NCBI GenBank assembly: GCA_031371805.1
Contig: JANMKB010000155.1
Location: 1 to 22,790 of the forward strand
Length of the DNA: 22,790 bases
DNA from: JAFDVL01 sp031371805
GTDB taxonomy: Bacteria; Acidobacteriota; Blastocatellia; RBC074
Direction of reading: 5' to 3'
The notes under the pieces are model-generated. The model was not told where the DNA came from. It worked only from the letters and a program-made list of their open reading frames with translations, and ran no database searches. The position numbers and the translations under genes are program-made. Positions within the stretch are counted from its first letter, which is position 1, and each line of letters starts with the position of its first letter. Positions 1 through 7,422 of the stretch are shown here, one piece after another.

Positions 1-2
1 AC

Positions 3-1145
3 GCCATCGGCATCGAAGTCAAATTCAAAAGTGTTGTCGGCGACGACGAGGCCATTTTGGAAAAAGCTATTCGGGATGCGATGGAGCGATCTGAAATTAT
101 TATTTCGACTGGTGGTTTGGGGCCTACTGAAGACGACATCACCAAGAAAATCTTTGCGCGTGTACTGAAACGGCGGATGGTTTTGAATGATGCGGTACTG
201 CATAAAATTCAGGAGCGTTTCGCCAAACGCGATATGAAAATGCCAGAGATAAATTCGCGGCAGGCATTAATTCCTGATCGTGCTACGGCGCTTGAAAATA
301 ATCACGGAACTGCGCCGGGAATTTTCATGACCGAAGGCAAATGTATGTTTGTCTTAATGCCAGGGCCGCCACGCGAAATGAAGCCGATGTTTGAAGAGCA
401 GATTATGCCCAGGTTGCGTGAACGTGGCGGTGACATCGTTTTACTGCGTCGCCAGCTCAGCATCTTTGGCCTGACGGAATCCGGTGTGGATGAACGCGCC
501 GCGCCGATTTATAAAAATTACCAAAACCCAACGACTACGATTTTGTTCGGCAAAGGGCAAATTGAATTGCACCTGACCGCACAGGCCAAAACCGAAATCG
601 AAGCTAACAAATTACTCGACGAATTGGCAGGCAAACTGGAACTTGTGTTAGGCGATAATATATTTTCACTGCGTGATCAGACGCTGGAAGAAGTTGTCGG
701 CGAATTGCTCAGGCTCAGGCAATACAGTGTAGCGACGGCGGAAAGCTGCACCGGAGGCCTGCTATCAGGGCGCATCACGGATGTGCCTGGCAGTTCGGAT
801 TACTTCAAACAAGGCGTCGTCACTTATTCCAACGAAGCGAAAGTTGATTTGCTCGGCGTCCCAAATCGTTTGATCGAAAAGCACGGCGCAGTCAGCCCCG
901 AAGTCGCCGAAGCAATGGCCATCGGCATTCGGCGCCACGCTCGCTCAACCATTGGCATCGGTATCACAGGCATTGCCGGCCCTGGCGGCGGCAGCGAAGA
1001 AAAACCTGTCGGCCTCGTTTACATCGGCATCGCTGACGAAGTGCAAAGTTCATCACGCAAATTTTTATTTCCCGGTGATCGTCAATTCATTCGGACGCTG
1101 GCAGTGAATGCCGCGTTGGATATGATTAGAAGGAGAATTCGGTAG
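3..1145 (+). CDS. cinA: CinA-family protein (nicotinamide-nucleotide amidase), 5' end outside the window
   Basis: The frame is open from the first codons of the window, so the N-terminus is cut off. Roughly 35-40 residues are missing compared with the usual length of about 415. The N-terminal MoaB/MogA-like domain is shown by STGGLGPTEDD and MPGPPREMKPMF. The C-terminal CinA amidase domain is shown by TAESCTGGLLSGRITDVPGS and GITGIAGPGGG. Enzymes of this type deamidate NMN to nicotinate mononucleotide in pyridine-nucleotide salvage, and the N-terminal domain can act as a pyrophosphatase. The TTG at position 57 is internal and should not be taken as the start, because conserved sequence (GIEVKF, VVGDD) precedes it. 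The next gene, plsY, lies 64 bp downstream on the same strand. Confidence 0.93.
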   Translation, partial: AIGIEVKFKSVVGDDEAILEKAIRDAMERSEIIISTGGLGPTEDDITKKIFARVLKRRMVLNDAVLHKIQERFAKRDMKMPEINSRQALIPDRATALENNHGTAPGIFMTEGKCMFVLMPGPPREMKPMFEEQIMPRLRERGGDIVLLRRQLSIFGLTESGVDERAAPIYKNYQNPTTTILFGKGQIELHLTAQAKTEIEANKLLDELAGKLELVLGDNIFSLRDQTLEEVVGELLRLRQYSVATAESCTGGLLSGRITDVPGSSDYFKQGVVTYSNEAKVDLLGVPNRLIEKHGAVSPEVAEAMAIGIRRHARSTIGIGITGIAGPGGGSEEKPVGLVYIGIADEVQSSSRKFLFPGDRQFIRTLAVNAALDMIRRRIR

Positions 1146-1173
1146 CCGGAATCCAGGAGTCGGAAAAGATAAA

Positions 1174-1206
1174 ACCACCGACCACCGACTACCGACTACC
1201 GACTAC
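1174..1206. repeat. Heptanucleotide tandem repeat upstream of plsY
   Basis: There are about 4.7 copies of a 7-bp unit, AC(C/T)ACCG, as two ACCACCG units, two ACTACCG units and a partial ACTAC. It ends three bases before the plsY ATG and fills the space where a Shine-Dalgarno would lie. No purine-rich ribosome-binding site is visible there. Confidence 0.85.
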
Positions 1207-1209
1207 TTT

Positions 1210-1845
1210 ATGAATTACTTTGCCCTAATACTCGCTTACCTCCTCGGTTCAATTCCTTTCGGATATTTGATCGTTAAGTTCGGCTCCGGCAAAGACGTTC
1301 GCACTTCGGGCAGTGGTGCGACGGGTGCGACGAATGTCATGCGGACTACTGGCAAAGCAGCCGGATACGCTACGTTTGCGCTGGATATTTTGAAAGGTGT
1401 CGCCGCTGTCATCATCGTGCGTTTGATGACAGGCAGTGCGTGGTGGGAAACAACCTGGGTAGCGGCGGGCGCAGCGATCCTTGCTATCATCGGGCATATT
1501 TTCCCTGTCTGGCTGGGCTTTAAAGCAGGCAAGGGCGTAGCAACAGGTTTGGGAGTTTTCTTAGCAATTGCGCCGATAGCTTCGCTGTGTACGTTTGCCG
1601 TGTTTGTTTTGATCGTGATTAAGACGCGTTACATTTCGCTGGGTTCGGTGATTGGAACGTTGCTGATGCCGCTCTGGATTTTGCTGTTTCATGGCTGGAT
1701 TTCACACAGCCCGTATTTAATCCAAATGTTAGTCGCCATCAGCGTCGTCGCAGCCCTGATCGTCCTCAAACACACCGACAACATCCAACGATTGATGGCG
1801 GGGACAGAAAGTAAATTCGGGCAGGCAAAAGCCACGACAAATTGA
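1210..1845 (+). CDS. plsY: Acyl-phosphate:glycerol-3-phosphate acyltransferase PlsY
   Basis: This inner-membrane enzyme transfers an acyl chain from acyl-phosphate to glycerol-3-phosphate, the first step of phospholipid synthesis in most bacteria. The 211-aa length and about five hydrophobic segments fit the family. The three cytosolic signature regions are visible: GSIPFGYLI at the N-terminus, SGSGATGATNVMRTTGKAAG around residues 33-52 (the usual SGNxGATN region), and GHIFPVWLGFKAGKGVATG around residues 97-115. The start follows the heptanucleotide repeat directly with no obvious Shine-Dalgarno, so translation may be weak or coupled to other signals. The gene converges with the SDR gene, with 13 bp between the stops. 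Confidence 0.93.
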   Translation: MNYFALILAYLLGSIPFGYLIVKFGSGKDVRTSGSGATGATNVMRTTGKAAGYATFALDILKGVAAVIIVRLMTGSAWWETTWVAAGAAILAIIGHIFPVWLGFKAGKGVATGLGVFLAIAPIASLCTFAVFVLIVIKTRYISLGSVIGTLLMPLWILLFHGWISHSPYLIQMLVAISVVAALIVLKHTDNIQRLMAGTESKFGQAKATTN

Positions 1846-1858
1846 AGAATAGAAAATG

Positions 1859-2632
1859 TTATGGCTTGTTGCGGAGACTCGGCAATCCAACCCCCGAAGC
1901 ATCAAACCCGCCATCTACCGCTAAGATTTGTCCATTGATAAAACTTGCGGCATCACTGCACAAAAATGTTACGGCGTGCGCAATTTCATCCACTGTACCG
2001 TACCGCGCCAATGGAATTGCATCCCGGTAACTCGTCTGAATATCTGCCGAATGCACCTGAAGCGCCATCGCAGTTTCGACCGGGCCGGGAGCTACGGCAT
2101 TGACCCGAATTCCCGCATTGCCATATTCCACCGCCTGCTGTTTTGTCAGGTGCATCAAAGCCGCTTTGCTGGTGCCGTAAGCAATCCGCAACGTGCTGGC
2201 ACGCAAGCCGGAAATCGAAGCGATATTCACGACGCTCCCGCCACCATTTTTCAGCATCACTAGCACACAAGCCTGCGTACACAAAAACGGCCCATTCAGA
2301 TTCGTAGCCATCACCCGCGACCAATCTTCAAATGTAGTCTCCAGCGCAGGCTTGAACACCGCTACGCCCGCGTTGTTGACAAGTGAGTCAATGCGCCCGA
2401 AATGCGTTGCGATTTTTTCGATGGCGGATTGTACTTGTTCCGCGTTTGACACATCGCACTCAACCGCCAGAATTGGCTGCCCTTGCAACTCCGCAGCCGT
2501 GTCTGCCAGCGTTTTCGCGTCACTATCAATCAACGCTACGGCGTAACCGTCGGCTAAAAATTTGTTGGTGATGGCGAGACCGATACCTTGTGCGGCTCCA
2601 GTGACAATGGCGACTTTTTGAGTTGTACTCAT
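1859..2632 (-). CDS. SDR-family NAD(P)-dependent oxidoreductase
   Basis: This is a classical short-chain dehydrogenase/reductase of 257 aa. The Rossmann cofactor motif TGAAQGIG is at residues 11-18 and NNAGV at 86-90. The catalytic serine lies in NIASISG near 139, and the YxxxK pair is Y152/K156 in AYGTSKAA. The C-terminal VDGGF motif is also present. An acidic residue after the second strand (ALIDSD, about 35-38) suggests NAD(H) preference, which is inference. Such proteins reduce or oxidise hydroxyl/keto groups, and the substrate cannot be read from sequence. The start is supported by GGAAATAA just upstream of the ATG. The 3' end abuts plsY. Confidence 0.9.
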   Translation of the reverse strand: MSTTQKVAIVTGAAQGIGLAITNKFLADGYAVALIDSDAKTLADTAAELQGQPILAVECDVSNAEQVQSAIEKIATHFGRIDSLVNNAGVAVFKPALETTFEDWSRVMATNLNGPFLCTQACVLVMLKNGGGSVVNIASISGLRASTLRIAYGTSKAALMHLTKQQAVEYGNAGIRVNAVAPGPVETAMALQVHSADIQTSYRDAIPLARYGTVDEIAHAVTFLCSDAASFINGQILAVDGGFDASGVGLPSLRNKP

Positions 2633-2715
2633 TTATTTCCTTGTGCAAATGGCAGTAGTCCGCGTGTGAGCAAAGGCGTTCTTTCGAGAATATTCTTGCT
2701 TTCCACGCTGCCTCT

Positions 2716-2728
2716 ACCGCGTAGCGGT
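2716..2728. repeat. Small hairpin ACCGC-GTA-GCGGT
   Basis: A perfect 5-bp inverted repeat with a 3-nt loop, 12 bp before the first REP-like hairpin. It may belong to the same repeat unit. There is no T-run, so it is not a terminator. Confidence 0.5.
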
Positions 2729-2740
2729 TGGATGAATTTA

Positions 2741-2762
2741 GCCGTGGCGTTTCAACCCACGG
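2741..2762 (+). repeat. REP-like hairpin, copy 1
   Basis: CCGTGG and CCACGG form a 6-bp stem around a 9-nt loop, CGTTTCAAC. The 22-bp unit is the reverse complement of copy 2 (2865-2886) with one mismatch. It lies in the 403-bp non-coding stretch 2633-3035 between the divergent SDR and CotH-like genes. Apart from the hairpins I see nothing coding in that stretch. Confidence 0.7.
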
Positions 2763-2864
2763 TCAGTCAGAAATTTGACCATCGTCGCCTGGCCGACGCC
2801 TGAAATCAATCACTTTTATTTTCAATCGTCACTGACGTGACGCACAATCATTGCAATTTGTTGT

Positions 2865-2886
2865 CCGTGGGTTGAAACACCACGGC
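2865..2886 (-). repeat. REP-like hairpin, copy 2 (inverted)
   Basis: CCGTGG, loop GTTGAAACA, CCACGG. The unit matches copy 1 in inverted orientation (21 of 22 bases). A pair of hairpins in opposite orientation separated by about 100 bp resembles a BIME (paired REP) arrangement. Confidence 0.7.
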
Positions 2887-3035
2887 TTGTGCCGGGAACA
2901 TCATTTTGAGATGGTAAGAAAATATCCCTACCATCCAAAAGCTACCTAACATCTGTTCCATCTTGGCCGCGTAAAGAATGGGGCAATTTGCAATCAGTAC
3001 GACAACCGTTATGAAAGTAATGGGGGAGGTTGGCA

Positions 3036-4539
3036 ATGACGAGATTAACAATGATACTTTTACTGTTGACGCTGTTGGCGACGAGTCTGTCTGCGCAAAA
3101 CAATAAACCCTTAACCTGGCAGCGCGATTATTTTCCAGCGTTTCGCCTGGACATTGCTGACGCTGATCTGAATCGTTTGCTGACAGTCCCGCTGGACAAA
3201 TTTAATCCTGATCTGACGAAATATCCGGTCACTCTGCATTATCAGGGCGAAGCGATCAAAGGGACGATTCGGTTGCGTAGCGGCAATGCTTCGCGGTGCG
3301 GCGAGAAGCGGCAGTTCCGTATTGATTTTCCGAAGAAGGTCACGCTCCCCGATGGTTATAAAACGGATCGCTTTGAAACCGATCACGGAATTTGTAACAC
3401 GCTCAACGAATATCCTGGCTGGCAATTAATTGACGAAGCCGCCATGCGTCATCCTGAAATCAAAGTTCTCAGCAAGCACAGCAATGTCGTCGCGTTGTAT
3501 TTCAATAACCAGCTTTATCACGTGCAATCACTGCTCGAAGATGTCAGCAAAGATGTGCTGGAACGTAACTTGGGAACGCGGAATGTCGTGCAATTCAAGC
3601 ACGGTTGTTACGGCGCTGAAAAAAGGCGCGTACTGGTGGCCGCAGGATGTGCAACCAATCAATGTTGGCGGGACTCCGGTGGTGATTGCCGCGCTGGATG
3701 CTGATGGCGATGGCTGGAATGATTTGGCCATTGCCGATTACTCCGGCGCAAATATAACTGTCTGGCGCAATAATCACGATGGTACTTTTGCTCAATTAGC
3801 AGCGATGATTGTGCCAAACGCGTTATCCGTAAATGCCGTCAAAGCAAATGATGGAAGCTGGTTGTTACTGACTGTTTCTGACGGCGAAAACGGGCAGGGA
3901 AATTTACATCGCGCACGTGTCAAAGATGGCTTGCTGGAAGAACTATCACCAATCAGTATCGGAGCCTTTGCTCAGCCTCCGTCCATTGGTGATCTGGATG
4001 GCGACGGTCAGCCTGATGCGGTGTTTGCGAACTGGAATGCCCGGCAACTCACAACTATTTTTGGCGTCATGAATGCTGAGCCGCGCATTGCGACAACCGC
4101 AGCTTCAGCGGCGCTCGGCGCAACAGTTGTGGCTGATTTCGATCAGGATGGATGGCCTGACGTGGCGGCGTTGGCACCTGATGCAAATCAGCTCATTCGT
4201 TTTCGTAATCAGGGTAATGGCGTGCTGGCAATTGATAACATCGTTGCTTTGCCGACCGGATTTTGGAATGGCTATTACGCTTCAATAGCAGCGGCAGATT
4301 TTGAGGGAGACAGTTTACCCGATGTTGTCATCAGCGATTACAACGAAGGCATCGTCAGAATATTCAGAGGCTCAACCGCAGGTTTTGCGAATGCACGCAG
4401 CGAATGGCTGGTCGCAGGTAATAAATGTTATGGCACGATTGCGTCCGACCTCAACGAAGATGGCAAGCCTGACATTGTGACGCTGGCAGGTCGCCAAGGC
4501 TGGGTTCCGGTTTACATGAATTTTGGCGGCTTCAGGTGA
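3036..4539 (+). pseudogene. Exported CotH-like / FG-GAP repeat protein, interrupted by a frameshift
   Basis: The start at 3036 is fixed by GGAGG at 3025-3029. The product begins with a signal peptide (TRLTMILLLLTLLATSLSAQ). Residues to about 195 resemble the first half of a CotH kinase-like domain (FRIDFPKK, LLEDVSKDVLERN). This frame stops at 3704. A second frame, used from about 3620 to 4539, encodes about 300 residues of FG-GAP/VCBS repeats with five calcium-loop motifs (DADGDGWND, DLDGDGQPD, DFDQDGWPD, DFEGDSLPD, DLNEDGKPD), predicting a surface or secreted beta-propeller. The switch sits at an A6 run (3619-3624); five As would join both parts. The CotH part lacks its second half, so an internal deletion is also likely. 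A sequencing error is the main alternative. The 3' end stops 4 bp short of the convergent deacetylase gene. Confidence 0.7.
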
Positions 4540-4543
4540 TAAT

Positions 4544-5443
4544 TTATTCGCTCATTCGCAACGCGGCTCGCACCGTATTGCAATGACCTTCGACGGTGTC
4601 GTTGATGTCTTTGCCGTAACCGCCGCCCATTGTTGTCACGACAGGAATGTGGGCTTTACGACATGCGCCCAGCACAAATTCATCGCGGAGTTGAAGGCCT
4701 TCATGCGTGAGTTTGAGTTTGCCGAGGCGGTCGCGTTCGTGCGGGTCTACACCAGCCTGATAGAAAACAAAGTCGGGTTTGAACTCGCGCAAAATTGTCG
4801 GCACGTGTTGCCGGAGCAATTGCAAATACTCTTCATCACCAATGCCTGCGGGCAAATTTACATCAACGGTGCTTTGTTCTTTGCGGAGCGGAAAATTCTT
4901 TTCGCCGTGCATGGAAAAGGTAAAGATATCTGGATCGCCGGCAAAAATTGCGGCTGTGCCGTTGCCCTGATGCACGTCGCAATCAATGATCGCAATGCGT
5001 TGCGCCAATCCATCACGTTGCAACACGCGTGTCGCAATCGCCAGATCGTTAAGGACGCAATAACCTTCGCCGTGATCGGGGAAAGCGTGATGTGTCCCGC
5101 CCGCCAAATTTGATGCAATGCCGTCACGCAAAGCATTTTTCGCCGCGGTCAGTGTCCCCTGCACCGAAGCCTGCGAACGATGCACCAATTCCTTTGACCA
5201 CGGAAACCCAAGGCGGCGAATTTCTGTAGCGGTCAACTCGCCATTTTTGCAACGAAACCAGTAATCACGGTGATGCACTAACAAAATGTCTGCGTCAGTG
5301 GCAAGCGTTGGTTCAATCAAATGCCAGTGCGTAATGCTGCCTTCTGCCAGCAGGCGATTGCGCACGAGCTTATACTTCTGGATGGGAAAAGGATGAGTTG
5401 GAATGAGCGGGATTAAATAACGATCCGAATAGCAAATTTTCAT
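4544..5443 (-). CDS. Histone deacetylase-fold (AcuC/class II HDAC-like) amidohydrolase
   Basis: This 299-aa protein belongs to the arginase/deacetylase superfamily of zinc hydrolases, which remove acetyl groups from acetyl-lysine or polyamine-type substrates. The paired catalytic histidines are H118/H119 in GGTHHAF. Zinc ligands are D156 and H158 in DCDVHQGNGT, and D233 in AGVDPHERD. The transition-state tyrosine lies in GGGYG near 276. All key residues are present. The start is the ATG 15 bp after the stop of the DUF4129 gene, so the two are likely co-transcribed. No strong Shine-Dalgarno is visible. Its true substrate in this organism cannot be told from sequence. Confidence 0.92.
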   Translation of the reverse strand: MKICYSDRYLIPLIPTHPFPIQKYKLVRNRLLAEGSITHWHLIEPTLATDADILLVHHRDYWFRCKNGELTATEIRRLGFPWSKELVHRSQASVQGTLTAAKNALRDGIASNLAGGTHHAFPDHGEGYCVLNDLAIATRVLQRDGLAQRIAIIDCDVHQGNGTAAIFAGDPDIFTFSMHGEKNFPLRKEQSTVDVNLPAGIGDEEYLQLLRQHVPTILREFKPDFVFYQAGVDPHERDRLGKLKLTHEGLQLRDEFVLGACRKAHIPVVTTMGGGYGKDINDTVEGHCNTVRAALRMSE

Positions 5444-5458
5444 GCCAGCTTTTTTTTC

Positions 5459-6544
5459 TTACCTCGCAACCTCTCGATATTTTTCGATAAAGCCGGAGAA
5501 ATCTTCTTCGGTTGCGGTGGTATCGCCATACCACACGCGCTCAAAACTGTTTGTCATGGACGCGACAGGCGGCAAAATTTGTTGCTCACTGCGTAATTCG
5601 CGTAAGTAATCGTGATTAGTTTTGGCCTGGTGCAATGTTACTTTGCCGCGCTGTTCCAGTTCATAAAGCGCGGCGATATAAGCGCGACGAATCGCCATCC
5701 GGTATTCGCCTCTTCGCGCAAATTCGGCAGCAGTTTTCAGCAAATCATCAGCGGTCGCGTCGGCATCAAATTGTTCGCCTAAAATTTCGCGCCCATCATC
5801 TGTATCAGTTTTCGCTTTTGCTTCGCGCCAGCGGAATTGTTTGAGCAGTGTTATTATTGCCCAGAGCAAAAGCACCGCTAATCCGGCGACAATGAAAATT
5901 TGAAAAAGGCTGATGGTATTACCGCCTGGCAAATTAGCAGGAGGTTTCCTGCCACCAAATAACCTGAGCAAAAAATCCTGAATCTTTTTCCCAATTGATT
6001 TTATCCAGGCCTGCAGCTTTGAATCTTTTTTTTCGTCGGGTTTGTATTCCTCACGATTAAGGATTTGTTGCAGATGTTCGCGGGAGGCTTGTGATTCGGT
6101 GGTGGATTTTTGCTGGAGCGAGGCCTGTAAATGTTGGTGCAACGCATTCAGCCGCGCCGCAATTTCGTCGAGTTGTACATATCGTTTGTCATCATTTGTC
6201 GCGTCAAGATTTTTGATCGCCTGATGCAACCACGAATTATCAACATGCGTAAGGTCTTTGCTCAGCGAGTCGCGTGCGATTTCTTCCGTTGTCGGCAACA
6301 ATGCCGTAATGCGATAGAGTGATTCGATTTCTTCTTCCCGGCTAAAACCGCCCGCCGCTAAATCGGTGGATAGTTTAGCGGCCTGCTCAACATGATGTGT
6401 ATATTCCTGCAAAGATGTCGCGGCAAAAACAGGGGAATGCAACAGGCAAAACGTAACAGCGAAAAGATAAAAATAGCCGAGCTTCAATTTTGCGCTGCCA
6501 GAATCAGCCGATTGATTTTTGCTTTTCGCTGGTTGCCTTTCCAT
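5459..6544 (-). CDS. DUF4129 domain-containing membrane protein
   Basis: This 361-aa protein has a hydrophobic segment at about 23-42 (signal peptide or anchor ending at VFAATS), a helical, charged extracytoplasmic region, a transmembrane helix at about 211-234, and a cytoplasmic C-terminal domain at about 285-361. In that domain EFARRGEYRMAIRRAYIAAL and NSFERVWYGD match DUF4129. In other bacteria such proteins sit near transglutaminase-like and MoxR/DUF58 genes; none is visible here. Instead the gene leads a two-gene unit with the deacetylase. The only ATG in the N-terminal region was taken as start. The leading 20 hydrophilic residues are somewhat long for a signal peptide, so a later alternative start is possible. 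Confidence 0.82.
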   Translation of the reverse strand: MERQPAKSKNQSADSGSAKLKLGYFYLFAVTFCLLHSPVFAATSLQEYTHHVEQAAKLSTDLAAGGFSREEEIESLYRITALLPTTEEIARDSLSKDLTHVDNSWLHQAIKNLDATNDDKRYVQLDEIAARLNALHQHLQASLQQKSTTESQASREHLQQILNREEYKPDEKKDSKLQAWIKSIGKKIQDFLLRLFGGRKPPANLPGGNTISLFQIFIVAGLAVLLLWAIITLLKQFRWREAKAKTDTDDGREILGEQFDADATADDLLKTAAEFARRGEYRMAIRRAYIAALYELEQRGKVTLHQAKTNHDYLRELRSEQQILPPVASMTNSFERVWYGDTTATEEDFSGFIEKYREVAR

Positions 6545-6644
6545 ACGGCGGTCATCATAACACGATCTGCAATCTATAATGGCTCAGATCCACGTCAAAT
6601 ACACAGCTTCGCTATTAGCCACAGAGGGGCGTCTATCGCTGTAA

Positions 6645-7345
6645 TCAAATCAAGGATGCCATCTCTGGGCACATTTCGATTACGCCAATCTCACGATCAA
6701 TACAAATTTTGCGGGCGGGATTGGCCCTGCCAACAACATGCAAATTCCCGTGCTCTCGCGCATCATCACAAACGATGGCGCATGTTATGTGTCTATCTAT
6801 GACTCGTATGGACAGGCGTCGCATTTTTGGCGCTATGGGCAGGAAGATAATCAGCGAGCTTGCGTTGGTTATTTGATGGATTTACCTGCGAGTAGACTGG
6901 CGGATTGTCCGCGCCCCTATTTACGGGGTGACTGGGCGGTGGAATGGTTTGGTGGTTGGGCGGAATCGTATTTCAGCTTTGATCCCAGCGGCTCATTAGG
7001 CATAATGATTGCGACCAATGGCACGATTTACAGAGAATTTTTGCCACGAGCGGATGGCAAAAAGGCTTACCTACTCAGAGCGAAACGTGGGCGAGTGGCA
7101 TCAAGTGCAAGTGGACGACAACCGCATGGACACAGGATAATACAGGCGTTTCTTATTATGTGAATCCGCGTCCGACCGAGACAAATATTTATGATGAAGC
7201 CGATAATGTAATTGTGCGATAACAGGTTATCGCACAATTACATTACCGAGTGGCGGGTCGTTTACAGTCCCAAATAAAAGCACTGAGTATAATGCCGATG
7301 CAACGACAGTGTATGGCAGCACTTATAGAACCTGTTTGCAATAAA
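6645..7345 (+). pseudogene. Decayed RHS/YD-repeat protein fragment
   Basis: Three reading frames in succession keep recognisable coding sense without a complete gene. Frame A (about 6645-7060) reads HFDYANLTINTNFAGG and later EDNQRACVGYLMDLP. Frame B (about 7062-7222) reads TTTAWTQDNTGVSYY and PRPTETNIYDEADN, then TAA. Frame C (about 7237-7345) reads SFTVPNKSTEYNADATTVYG. The NIYDEADN and TEYNADATTV segments look like YD repeats of RHS-type wall proteins, a resemblance recalled and not searched. At least two frameshifts, no proper start and no end mean it is a remnant. The 20-bp palindrome at 7204-7245 lies between frames B and C. The rest of 6545-7422 shows nothing else coding. Confidence 0.6.
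7204..7245. repeat. Perfect palindrome, 20-bp arms with a 2-nt centre
   Basis: The left arm TAATGTAATTGTGCGATAAC (7204-7223) and its exact reverse complement (7226-7245) flank the dinucleotide AG. No T-run follows, so it is not a typical terminator. It contains the TAA that ends frame B of the RHS remnant. Confidence 0.95.
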
Positions 7346-7422
7346 TTGATTAGGCGATTCTGCGTAAGATCAAGCGAAGGACACAAATTCTGATCTTCGT
7401 TTCACTCGTGACCAGAAGCCCT

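Noticed and set aside
3619..3624. Programmed -1 frameshift at the A6 run in the CotH-like gene
   Set aside because: Joining the two parts needs a +1 (or -2) shift, not the -1 shift typical of A-AAA-AAG slippage, and no stimulatory hairpin was noticed. An indel or sequencing error is simpler.
4523..5113. 196-aa plus-strand open frame
   Set aside because: It is antisense to the histone-deacetylase-fold gene, whose catalytic motifs are all intact. It has no RBS or recognisable domain.
6392..6802. 136-aa plus-strand open frame at the start of the DUF4129 gene
   Set aside because: The first part is antisense to DUF4129 and the rest is in the wrong frame for the RHS remnant. Composition is not coding-like.
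7204..7245. Palindrome as a rho-independent terminator
   Set aside because: No T-run on either side, and the arms are AT-rich. It was kept as a repeat only.
7365..7415. Short inverted repeat AAGATCA/TGATCTT near the RT stop
   Set aside because: Only 7-bp arms with a long loop and no tail; compatible with chance.
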